A stretch of 64,000 bases of DNA from Chitinophaga qingshengii (GTDB lineage: Bacteria; Bacteroidota; Bacteroidia; Chitinophagales; Chitinophagaceae): assembly GCF_014529935.1 (NCBI RefSeq), contig NZ_JACVFC010000002.1:1096596-1160595 (forward strand). Reading direction: 5' to 3'. Below the pieces are notes generated by a model. That model saw only the letters and a program-made list of their open reading frames with translations. It had not been told where the DNA came from and made no database searches. Position numbers and translations under genes: made by a program. Of this stretch, positions 19,015-26,831 are shown piece by piece; position 1 is the first letter of the stretch, and each line of letters opens with the position of its first letter.

Positions 19015-19041
19015 TGCAATCGTTTGCATTAAAATTATCAA
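19015..19041. promoter_or_regulatory. LacI-family-like operator, copy 2
   Basis: The second exact copy of the 27-bp element, 86 bp from the first by start-to-start distance. Here the flanks extend the palindrome to 7-bp arms, AATGCAA and TTGCATT, around TCGT. Two copies at about eight helical turns would permit looping by a tetrameric repressor. Confidence 0.55.
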
Positions 19042-19335
19042 CATCATCCATCGTTGTTGTCCGGTCAAAAAAGATCTGTGGGAAAAAAATCATCTCAGGA
19101 TTTCATAACGCTCGTCAGTACAAGGATCAGCTTTTGTTTAATCGGTGGAAATACAGTTCTGCTTTGATTTTATAGCACTATTCGGGATTCACGTGTTCAG
19201 TTGCCGGTTCGCACGGGTATTTAAATTTCGGTTGAATCTTCAACAAATATGAAGAAAAATATGGTAGGTTATTCATTCGATTTTAACAAAGACGCATACT
19301 TTTTTCGCTATGAGGGTAAAAAGTACACTTAATAA

Positions 19336-19362
19336 ATAAGACTACTGTAACAGTAGTCTTAT
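19336..19362 (-). terminator. Terminator of the TfoX-N gene
   Basis: ATAAGACTACTG at 19336-19347 and its exact complement at 19351-19362 form a 12-bp stem with a TAA loop, overlapping the stop codon of the TfoX-N gene. The sequence beyond on the minus strand is A/T-rich but not a pure T-run. Confidence 0.55.
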
Positions 19363-19697
19363 AGTTTCGTTTTACCACGTTTGCCGGCAGCCATCCCTTG
19401 TTTAGCCCACTTACGCAGGTCTTTCTCATCGGTATAAGCCGCTTCCGGCGCACTGCGGTATGGCTCATAACTGGCGGTACCATCCTTTTTGGTGCTCTGT
19501 AACCATTCGCTGCCAGCCGCATCAAACACCAGGTCGCTCTCGTCATCTGTCCGGAACCAGAGCTGCTCCCCTGCCACGTAAGCGAAGAGAACACCATCCA
19601 GATAAATAGCGTGGCCCTGCATGACCGGCCGCGTACTGATAGGACCGATAGGCTGCATACATTTTCTCACCCAGGAGATCAGTTGTTCTTCGTTCAT
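19359..19697 (-). CDS. TfoX/Sxy N-terminal domain protein
   Basis: The product has 112 residues from the ATG at 19697; a start at 19739 would add 14. The core IGPISTRPVMQGHAIYLDG, then V-L-F-A-Y-V-A-G-E-Q-L-W-F-R-T-D-D and FDAAGSEWL, matches the TfoX_N family. The C-terminal TfoX helical domain of competence regulators is absent, so a role in competence should not be assumed. The tail is basic and ends in A-A-G-K-R-G-K-T-K-L, possibly nucleic-acid contacting. It appears to be a stand-alone gene with its own terminator. Confidence 0.8.
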   Translation of the reverse strand: MNEEQLISWVRKCMQPIGPISTRPVMQGHAIYLDGVLFAYVAGEQLWFRTDDESDLVFDAAGSEWLQSTKKDGTASYEPYRSAPEAAYTDEKDLRKWAKQGMAAGKRGKTKL

Positions 19698-19907
19698 GGA
19701 GCGAAGGTAGGAAGAAATTGTCTTTGGAAGATTTCTCATTGGCTCTGCTTCTGCTGAAGTCGCATGGACTTTGAAAAGGCCTTTTCATCATGACTAGAAG
19801 CACCAGGGAATTTATCAATTACATTGCGAATAGTCCACTTAGGTCTCGCTGTTTTATGAATGTTTTTTATCTCAGGGTTAACTACCATCCACATTTCATC
19901 AACAGGC

Positions 19908-20279
19908 TCACCACCCGGTCACCGCTATGCCCTTACCTGCTATTGCAGTTCGCTTCATGGCTTCATAGACATCTTCACCGTATGCCGTCTTCTCCCAATT
20001 CCTTAAAGATATTGAACAATAACTGGTGTCGATGAAGTTCCCTCTTCCGATTTGCTTGATATAGACAACCGAATCAACAACAACGACTTCCAATACATGA
20101 TCATCTGTCAGGGGTAAATAATTGCTCCCATCATGCTTCATAGCCAGAAAAACATACGCATTTTCATTTTTCGCCAGGTAGATATTTCCGATAACTCTCT
20201 TTTCATCCCATAAAAAAGGATCCAGGCACGCCGTGCTTAAACAGGCAATGCATAGCACTATAGTGGCATATCTTTTCAT
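19908..20279 (-). CDS. Small lipoprotein of unknown function
   Basis: The product has 123 residues from the ATG at 20279, which lies 11 bp after the ankyrin gene stop; the longer frame would overlap that gene. A signal peptide with a lipobox-like C-L-S-T-A-C-L-D-P predicts a lipoprotein. The rest is beta-rich (V-I-G-N-I-Y-L-A-K, LEVVVVDSVVYIKQIGRGN) with no motif I recognise. It is probably cotranscribed with the ankyrin gene. Confidence 0.6.
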   Translation of the reverse strand: MKRYATIVLCIACLSTACLDPFLWDEKRVIGNIYLAKNENAYVFLAMKHDGSNYLPLTDDHVLEVVVVDSVVYIKQIGRGNFIDTSYCSISLRNWEKTAYGEDVYEAMKRTAIAGKGIAVTGW

Positions 20280-20290
20280 TGATATACAAA

Positions 20291-21235
20291 TTAACAATAC
20301 AGACGCTCATCCTTTATATGCTCCATCAATTCAGGTTGCTTCAAACACCAATCAATAATCCTATTGGTAACACGATCATAAACATCATCCTCGGTATAGG
20401 GTCTGTTAGCAACAGACAACTTGTCGAGGTCTTCACTAATTTCCTTTCTCACAGCTTCATCAAAACAATGTTCATCTGTCAGATATCTTCTTAAAAAAGC
20501 AAGTAATAACCCATGACAATTCTTATTAAAATTACCATTACCATTTCGCTGTGCTTCATCCCTTAATTTTTCAATAGCCCTTAATAGTTCACCCTGCACG
20601 GTATCAGCCTGTCCGGATTTTGGCACCAGTGTTTTCCAGATGACTTTAGCTGTTTCAAAATAGCTTTCTTTATTAACGGTTTTATGCAGATATGCGATAT
20701 CCAGTGAAGGCAGAGATGCTTTATTAGTGGTCACTTCAGGGACCAGCACTGCACCACCTTTAAGCCACTCATTGAACTTCACGCTGTTCCAGGCTGCACC
20801 TAGTTTGATCACCCGCTCTGTCATCTTTGCACCCTGAGACAACAGATAGGTCGCACAGGGAATAGGGTCTGAAAAGGTATTCGTAAAAATCTTAGCCAGC
20901 GGCGTAAGTCCATATTTATCTTCCTGTTCCAGGTTAGCGCCGGCCTCGACCAATAATTGAATAGATTCCAGCCGCCGTTGTCCACAGGCCTCCAGCAGTG
21001 CGGATGCTGTTGTTTTCTCAGGTACACTAAAATCTACGTTGTCCACTTTATTGATGACCGTCTTTAATATAGCCGTCTGACCCAGGTAGGCAGCAATGAT
21101 CAACGGTGTTTCACCAATATCATTTGTGGCATTCGCACCGATTTCTTCCAGCTCCTCGAGGGCTTTTTCTATATTTACTTTTTTCCCGTTGTAACCGAGG
21201 TGGTTTTTAAAGGTGTCTAGTTTGTTTTTAGCCAT
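20291..21235 (-). CDS. Ankyrin-repeat protein
   Basis: The product has 314 residues from the ATG at 21235 (M-A-K-N-K-L-D); the upstream extension in frame is less likely. At least three ankyrin repeats are visible in the first half: G-E-T-P-L-I-I-A-A-Y-L-G-Q-T-A, then A-S-A-L-L-E-A-C-G-Q-R-R-L-E with L-L-V-E-A-G-A-N-L, then Y-G-L-T-P-L-A-K-I-F. The second half is helical without a recognised domain. There is no signal peptide, so it is probably a cytoplasmic protein-binding scaffold. In Bacteroidota such proteins often accompany toxin immunity genes, but no toxin gene is present here. Confidence 0.75.
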   Translation of the reverse strand: MAKNKLDTFKNHLGYNGKKVNIEKALEELEEIGANATNDIGETPLIIAAYLGQTAILKTVINKVDNVDFSVPEKTTASALLEACGQRRLESIQLLVEAGANLEQEDKYGLTPLAKIFTNTFSDPIPCATYLLSQGAKMTERVIKLGAAWNSVKFNEWLKGGAVLVPEVTTNKASLPSLDIAYLHKTVNKESYFETAKVIWKTLVPKSGQADTVQGELLRAIEKLRDEAQRNGNGNFNKNCHGLLLAFLRRYLTDEHCFDEAVRKEISEDLDKLSVANRPYTEDDVYDRVTNRIIDWCLKQPELMEHIKDERLYC

Positions 21236-21337
21236 GGAGATTGAGGTAATGGTAAAAATTACAAACAGGAAGTTAATACAAAAAGTATTCAAAAAAGGAG
21301 CTATTCAAGACCAGGAATAACCGGCAAACATCATCCA

Positions 21338-21817
21338 CTATTTTTTGGACATAAGCAATTGACCTGCTCTGTACTCTTCTTCCTTCAATAATTCACCTTT
21401 ATCATCATAATATTTCCATATACCTGCTCTCGATGGTCTATAGTGCGTTGCTTTACGAGGAGTACGGATGCCCGTCATCGGGTCTACTGCCCAGGCATCA
21501 ACGGTATCAAGCTTAACCGCATCCTGGTAATTACCACTAAAAACAATCTTATTGCTCGACTTTGAATAGCGCTCAAAATACATAGCCCCTTTACAACTCT
21601 TTAGAAACATTCTTAAATAAAAGGCTTCTCCTTCACTGATAGTTACCGTATCAGGAGACAGTTCTAATGACATAGCACTTTTAAGGGCATCAATATAAAT
21701 AAAGGTTTTACATGATTTTATTGGGATTTGAGCATTTAAATGATTCATACAGCAAAAGAAAATGCCAAACAGCCATATTTGTTTTAACGTACTGCAAACT
21801 AAACTGTGTATCTGCAT
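21338..21817 (-). CDS. Exported protein of unknown function
   Basis: The product has 159 residues from the ATG at 21817, giving a signal peptide ending near N-H-L-N-A-Q. The C-terminal GIWKYYDDKGELLKEEEYR segment resembles the MORN-like antitoxin-style repeats common in Bacteroidota secreted proteins. The middle is beta-rich and I do not recognise it. It lies 102 bp upstream of the ankyrin gene on the same strand. Confidence 0.55.
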   Translation of the reverse strand: MQIHSLVCSTLKQIWLFGIFFCCMNHLNAQIPIKSCKTFIYIDALKSAMSLELSPDTVTISEGEAFYLRMFLKSCKGAMYFERYSKSSNKIVFSGNYQDAVKLDTVDAWAVDPMTGIRTPRKATHYRPSRAGIWKYYDDKGELLKEEEYRAGQLLMSKK

Positions 21818-21906
21818 TGAAAATGTTTCAGGTATGAATAAAAAAACATTCATTAAAAAGAAGATTTCAAAACAACAGCCGCCTACCTTATTCCTGGTAA
21901 TGAATA

Positions 21907-22257
21907 TTAAATAACCTCGCTCGTATTGGGTACTCCAATATACCCGAAATATTCACTGGTATCCTCACTTGTGAAAAACAAATAGCTCTCAAAGCGGAAT
22001 ATAATCATGTGAATACTGATCTTGTCGCCTTGAAATACCGACAAATTACCCAATACCACATCGAACTGCTTCAGTTGTACCTCTGGCCTTTCTCCAATAC
22101 CTCTTCGTAGCTCGTATAAAGAATAAGCCTGCTTTGTTTCCAAAACAATTTTTCTGTACTTCAGTTGTCGAATTAAATCGTCAAAAAATGGCGATGTGGC
22201 AGGAGTATTATCTAATAACTGTTTAAATAATAGAAAAAAGGGATTTTCATTACACAT
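21907..22257 (-). CDS. Small cytoplasmic protein of unknown function
   Basis: The product has 116 residues with no signal peptide. An N-terminal helix is followed by a basic stretch (L-I-R-Q-L-K-Y-R-K-I-V) and a beta-rich C-terminal half (I-H-M-I-I-F-R-F-E-S-Y-L-F-F-T). No family is recognised. Its size and its position beside the ankyrin gene recall immunity-protein clusters, but that is only a guess. Confidence 0.5.
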   Translation of the reverse strand: MCNENPFFLLFKQLLDNTPATSPFFDDLIRQLKYRKIVLETKQAYSLYELRRGIGERPEVQLKQFDVVLGNLSVFQGDKISIHMIIFRFESYLFFTSEDTSEYFGYIGVPNTSEVI

Positions 22258-22343
22258 GATTGATAAAGATTTTCTTAGGACATAGCTGAATGTTCGGAAA
22301 GATACTCCTCAATATAGACTTCTACAGGATATGCTGTATCAAT

Positions 22344-22392
22344 GCTAACAAAAAATGGCTGTCTTTTCTAAAGACGGCCATTTTTTGTTAGC
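22344..22392 (-). terminator. Strong terminator of the third SusCD operon
   Basis: The arms at 22344-22366 and 22370-22392 form a 23-bp stem with one G-U pair and a 3-nt loop. The stem includes a six-A/six-T segment and follows the stop of the BACON-DUF5689 gene by 20 bp on the minus strand. It could also work in the other direction. Confidence 0.85.
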
Positions 22393-22411
22393 TAATTATA
22401 TGATAATATGT

Positions 22412-24460
22412 CTACTTATTATACTTCACCGAAACATGCGACAACCTGCATGTAGCCGTCGCCGTTACCGTTCCTCCCGTCGCTGCATTCGTGGTACCGG
22501 CATTCTTATTCGCCACCCGCAGCCGGACCAGCAACTTATCTTGTCCGGATGCTGCCTGCGGTAACTGGAAGTTCAGCACCTTCTGCCCTGCTACCTGTGT
22601 GAGCAAGGTATTGGACCAGTTAGCCACATCTTCAAAAGTAAAGCTGCCTAAACTGTTCCAGGAAGTGTTATCCACAGACCACTCGGCCACGAAGTTACGC
22701 GGACCGCCGATATCGCTGTTACCTTCTATCTGTACAGATACCGGCGTAGTGATACCTGCTGTAGATACTTCAATCACCCAGGAGTCACCGGTGTTGGTAG
22801 TGGTATTCCACCAGCCTTTACCGCCCCAGCCGCCATTGGAGACGGCGCCTTTGTTGGTAGTAGGTTCCTGTAATAATCCGTTGTAGTCTGTTGTAGCGGT
22901 GATGCCGTTGCTGGTGAAGTCCAGGTATTTTTTACCGGCCTGGTAAATACGGCCATTGCCGATATCCGGTGTGAGCGGATTTTGTGTTTCGGTAGGTGTA
23001 GCGGCGTATTCCGTTTTAAAACGGCTCCATTCTGCCAGGACGTTCGAGAAACCGTTGTTACGGTCGTCATTGAGCGCAATATCCTCGCGTTTCAGGTGAC
23101 GGATGGAATACCGGCCGATATTACCACCATAACGATCATATTCTTCGTGTACGAGGATACCAGTAATAGCGCCGGAGCCTTGTGGTACCCGTTTGCCATC
23201 GCGACGGTATAATACGTCCAGGTTGGTGAGCATATACATGCTGCTGCCTTGTACGTCGCGGATATTCATCGGGTAACAATCCATACGTGCTACATACCCT
23301 TCGTTGATATTGGTGAAAGACCCGCTGGGAACGGAGATTTCCACATCTTTTAACTTCACATAGGTATAGAGATCATTATCTGTTAAAGCAGACATATATT
23401 TCTCTTTGGGCTGCAATACACCCGTACCTACATCTTTTTTCATGATATGCATTACATCGATACCGGAAATAATAGTACGGGCGGGGTTTTGCAGTTGTTG
23501 CACTGTAACGCCTTTCAGCCATATTTTTACCCGGTCGTTGAAGTTGAAGATATTATCGCCGGGTGTTTTCGTTTTGAAATAGAGACCACTGCTGCCATCC
23601 GGACTTTGCACGTAAACGGCTATACTGTTTTCCGTTTTATCCAGGCTGTGTTTATCGGTGGTCTTATTCAGGTTCTGGGCCATGTTCGGATGACCTTTAT
23701 CGCTGATCACCACACCTTCCACAAAGATGTTCTCATTAATAACACCATTGGTCAAAGCCTGTTTTACATAAGCGAAGTCTTTTTGTACCGCGCCTTCGTA
23801 GCTCATGCCCGGTTGTTGTTTAATGAGGATACTGTCTTTGGTGGTGGTACCCAATGCATCCAGGTAGCTCAGGCGGAGCATCACACCCCGCGCCACGGGC
23901 AGCTGATTGGTATCTACCTTAAAGAACAGGTAACCATCTTTTATCTGCAGGCCGGACAGCCAATTGGCAGTTCCCGAAGAGTCGTAGCCGTAACCGATGG
24001 TCATTAAGTCCATCGGAACATTGGTATTGATCACCGATTTATACGTACCCCCGTTGGCGATAGTCTGCGCGGTTTCATCCGTGATAGCCAGTACGGGCGT
24101 GATACCTTTCTGTTGCAGGATGATGGTATCTGATTTACCACCGCCTTTTACCACCAGTTTGGCGGCACGGGGCAGATTACCGTTGTTGTCCGTTGCTTCT
24201 ACGAGGGCATCGCTTTTACCATGACCGCTGGCCGTTTGTAACTTCAGCCAGGGCGTTTCAGCGGCGAGTTCCATATTCCAGTCGCCGTCGGCATATACGA
24301 TGATGCGGGTGGTATCGGCAGCGGCGCCTATCCGGACGATGCGGGCATCAATGGCCAGCGGCGTACTGAAACGATAAGCCTCCGTTTTACGGCAGGCTGC
24401 AATAGCGAGTAACAGGCCTGCCGCAATGAGTATATAACAGTTGAACAGATGTTTTTTCAT
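22412..24460 (-). CDS. BACON and DUF5689 domain lipoprotein
   Basis: The product has 682 residues with lipidated Cys23 (A-I-A-A-C-R-K-T-E). A BACON-like sandwich at about 45-115 shows the usual ADGDWNMELAAETPWLKLQ pattern. DUF5689 follows from about 220 to 450, with IFVEGVVISDKGHPN, S-I-A-V-Y-V-Q-S-P-D-G and VKIWLKGVTVQQLQ, an OB-fold-like arrangement. The last 200 residues (GGWGGKGWWNTT, WVIEVSTAGI, FVAEWSVD) look like a jelly-roll binding domain. It is probably a surface binding protein for the substrate of this locus. It is the last gene, 8 bp after the phosphodiesterase-fold gene. Confidence 0.82.
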   Translation of the reverse strand: MKKHLFNCYILIAAGLLLAIAACRKTEAYRFSTPLAIDARIVRIGAAADTTRIIVYADGDWNMELAAETPWLKLQTASGHGKSDALVEATDNNGNLPRAAKLVVKGGGKSDTIILQQKGITPVLAITDETAQTIANGGTYKSVINTNVPMDLMTIGYGYDSSGTANWLSGLQIKDGYLFFKVDTNQLPVARGVMLRLSYLDALGTTTKDSILIKQQPGMSYEGAVQKDFAYVKQALTNGVINENIFVEGVVISDKGHPNMAQNLNKTTDKHSLDKTENSIAVYVQSPDGSSGLYFKTKTPGDNIFNFNDRVKIWLKGVTVQQLQNPARTIISGIDVMHIMKKDVGTGVLQPKEKYMSALTDNDLYTYVKLKDVEISVPSGSFTNINEGYVARMDCYPMNIRDVQGSSMYMLTNLDVLYRRDGKRVPQGSGAITGILVHEEYDRYGGNIGRYSIRHLKREDIALNDDRNNGFSNVLAEWSRFKTEYAATPTETQNPLTPDIGNGRIYQAGKKYLDFTSNGITATTDYNGLLQEPTTNKGAVSNGGWGGKGWWNTTTNTGDSWVIEVSTAGITTPVSVQIEGNSDIGGPRNFVAEWSVDNTSWNSLGSFTFEDVANWSNTLLTQVAGQKVLNFQLPQAASGQDKLLVRLRVANKNAGTTNAATGGTVTATATCRLSHVSVKYNK

Positions 24461-24468
24461 GACAGCAT

Positions 24469-25305
24469 TTATTTTTTCAGTTCCATGTAAACCGGCCGGT
24501 GGTCGGAATACTTAGCCGTGAAATCATCATAGATAAAATGACAGGTCTTTACGCGTTTCGCCAGATCTTTACTGAGATAGATATAGTCGATCCGGGATTT
24601 ACTGCGGATGGTATCGCTACCGGCGGTAGCTCTTTCCAAACGGTCGTATTCATAGAGCGCATCTACGAAACCTGCGTCCAGCATCTGTTGCTGCACCTGG
24701 AAATCGATGTTGCCATCATTCAGATTTTCGATATTGGGATTTTTCTTTACTGCATTGAGATGTGCAACTTTCACGCGGTTAGTGTCCAGCCGGGGCAGGT
24801 CTTGCGGGGTGTTGGAATTAAAATCCCCCATGAGTATCCAGCCTTTTTTGTTGTTCTTCTGTTCTACGTTGGCCAGGATATTGCGCATCTCTTCGTTTCT
24901 TTTGCGGAACTTATGCGGATTCAGATGCAATACCACAATATTGTAATCCAGTACATTCGCCATAATAAAGCCATGGGTCATGTTTTCGGTCACCTTCTGA
25001 ATATTGGTGATAGGGTAACGGGAAGTAAGACCGGTAGGGTACCCATTCTCTTTTACAATCACCGCATAAGGATGCCCCCAGGTAGCCGCCAGCTCTTCCA
25101 GCGATTTCTGGGTGAACTTGTTACATTCCTGCAAAGCGACGATATCAGGATTAAATTGTTTCACCCAGTCTACAAAAACAGTCTTCCCTTTGGTAGTATC
25201 GGTCACCATACCTTCCAGTATGTTATAACTCAGCACCCGAAGCTGCGCCTGGGCGCCAGCCATGTACAGGCAGCAAAAAATCAATAATAAAAAACGTTTC
25301 TTCAT
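24469..25305 (-). CDS. Exported endonuclease/exonuclease/phosphatase-family hydrolase
   Basis: The product has 278 residues with a signal peptide ending A-G-A-Q-A-Q and all core motifs of the DNase I-like fold: L-S-Y-N-I-L, D-I-V-A-L-Q-E-C with the metal-binding Glu, H-L-N-P-H, L-M-G-D-F-N-S-N, R-I-D-Y-I-Y and Y-S-D-H-R-P-V. It should hydrolyse phosphodiester or phosphomonoester bonds outside the cytoplasm. Nuclease, sphingomyelinase and inositol phosphatase activities all occur in this fold and cannot be told apart here. It lies 6 bp after SusD, so it is probably a degradative enzyme of the import locus. Confidence 0.88.
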   Translation of the reverse strand: MKKRFLLLIFCCLYMAGAQAQLRVLSYNILEGMVTDTTKGKTVFVDWVKQFNPDIVALQECNKFTQKSLEELAATWGHPYAVIVKENGYPTGLTSRYPITNIQKVTENMTHGFIMANVLDYNIVVLHLNPHKFRKRNEEMRNILANVEQKNNKKGWILMGDFNSNTPQDLPRLDTNRVKVAHLNAVKKNPNIENLNDGNIDFQVQQQMLDAGFVDALYEYDRLERATAGSDTIRSKSRIDYIYLSKDLAKRVKTCHFIYDDFTAKYSDHRPVYMELKK

Positions 25306-25311
25306 AAATAA

Positions 25312-26820
25312 TTATTTGTAAGCAGGATTATCAAGTATACCACCGGAACGCACTACCTCTTTGTCAGGTATCGGGTAATACTCATGATAAGGCCGCAAGT
25401 TGTTTTTGATGGTTTCATATTCGGTACCGGATGTTTCGCTGACAGCTTTATAAAACACGCCCCAGCGAACGAGGTCCCATTTACGGCCGTATTCTCCCAT
25501 CAGTTCACGGGCTCGTTCTTTTTTTACTTCTTCCAGGAATTCGGTCTTACCCGGATAAGCAGGCAGTTTCAGCCCGTCATACGCACGGCTCTTTACTTCG
25601 TTCAGGCATTGCAGTGCGAGGCCCGCGTCACCGGTTTCATTGGCCGCTTCGGCGAGCATCAGCACCGCATCGGCATAACGGAACACTTTCTGGTTGTTAC
25701 CATCGGCGATATTATCCATACCGGGGCACCAGAACTTAGGTCCCATCCATGCTTTACCGGTACCGTTGTTTTGCATTGGGCGTTTGAAATAAGCGCCGTT
25801 GTAGCTGTAAGCCAGAATCATCTCCCTGCGCGGATCTGCGTAGTCATAGAGTTTCATGAAATACTCAGTAGGTGTAATGGAGTTGAAAGGATTAGCTTTG
25901 GTGCCCAGCTCGGGAATATTCACACCGTCATAGGTGCTGGTACCGGAAGCCTTGGTAGGTGTGAAGAAAGCTGCTACGTTGGTGGTTTTCTTTAAACCGG
26001 CAGCGGACCAGATGTACTGCACTTCAAAAATAGACTCAGGCGTATTTTTATTACGGAACCAGGTATCCTGTAAGGGATACTGCGCCAGCTGTCCGTATAC
26101 TTTGCGGATAGCCTCCATGGCATCTACGCACACCTGGTATTGTTTATTCCACAGCGCCATCTTACCGATAAGCATATACGCCATAGCGGCGGAGATACGG
26201 TTCTGTGGCACTTCGGAAGTACGCGTCTGCGGCAGTTTCGGCGCATACTCCTGTAATTCCTTGATCAGCTTATCCCTTGTTTCTACGGCGCTCATCCGGC
26301 CCAGCTTCATCACATCGGTGAGATCGTTCAGACTGGCGATATTCTGCGTATAATAAGGTACATCATTAAAAGTGCTGGTGAGGATATAGTAATATAAAGC
26401 ACGCAATACTATACCTTCCGCTTTCAGCGCGGGTTTCCGGTCAGCGGGAATGGTGGCTTTTTCAATACCGTCGATAGCGGCGTTGCAATACATCACCCCA
26501 TTGTAACAAGCACTCCAGATGTTGTCACCCATACCCGGATTGGCTGGAGATATCTCGAACTTGGCATCCAACTGGGAAGAGTTGAGAAAAGCCAGATCGG
26601 TAGACCCTTCCAGGGGAATGATCAAATCGGATACATAGATGCTGGTAAGCGGATTATAACAACCATTCAACGCAGCAATACATTGATTTTCGTTTTTGAA
26701 AAAGTCACCAGGATTCACAAAGCTGCGGGGTTCTTCCTGCAGCAATTTGCTACAGCCGGTCAACCCGGTAACACCCGACAACAGCAGCAGGGCAACGATA
26801 TGTTTCAATTTAATTTTCAT
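25312..26820 (-). CDS. SusD/RagB-family nutrient-binding lipoprotein (pair 3)
   Basis: The product has 502 residues from the ATG at 26820; the frame six bases longer starts with TTG. Lipidated Cys23 lies in G-L-T-G-C-S-K-L-L-Q-E-E-P-R-S-F. SusD features include SACYNGVMYCNAAIDGIEKA, ALKAEGIVLRALYYYILTS, YADAVLMLAEAANE and the C-terminal EYGRKWDLVRWG motif. It pairs with the STN-bearing SusC immediately upstream, 11 bp away. The phosphodiesterase-fold enzyme downstream suggests a phosphorylated or nucleic acid-like cargo. Confidence 0.94.
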   Translation of the reverse strand: MKIKLKHIVALLLLSGVTGLTGCSKLLQEEPRSFVNPGDFFKNENQCIAALNGCYNPLTSIYVSDLIIPLEGSTDLAFLNSSQLDAKFEISPANPGMGDNIWSACYNGVMYCNAAIDGIEKATIPADRKPALKAEGIVLRALYYYILTSTFNDVPYYTQNIASLNDLTDVMKLGRMSAVETRDKLIKELQEYAPKLPQTRTSEVPQNRISAAMAYMLIGKMALWNKQYQVCVDAMEAIRKVYGQLAQYPLQDTWFRNKNTPESIFEVQYIWSAAGLKKTTNVAAFFTPTKASGTSTYDGVNIPELGTKANPFNSITPTEYFMKLYDYADPRREMILAYSYNGAYFKRPMQNNGTGKAWMGPKFWCPGMDNIADGNNQKVFRYADAVLMLAEAANETGDAGLALQCLNEVKSRAYDGLKLPAYPGKTEFLEEVKKERARELMGEYGRKWDLVRWGVFYKAVSETSGTEYETIKNNLRPYHEYYPIPDKEVVRSGGILDNPAYK

Positions 26821-26831
26821 ACCCAATACTT

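Larger units (their letters stand above)
18752..19335. other. Long 5' region of the pair 2 SusC gene
   Basis: About 580 bp with no credible gene; a 76-codon plus-strand frame at 18774 has no homology-like features. It contains the duplicated palindromic element listed separately, and presumably the promoter and a long leader of the SusC transcript. I found no exact TAnnTTTG element on the minus strand. Confidence 0.5.

Noticed and set aside
19359..19697. Competence regulator TfoX/Sxy
   Set aside because: Only the N-terminal domain is present; stand-alone TfoX_N proteins are common and not known as competence regulators.
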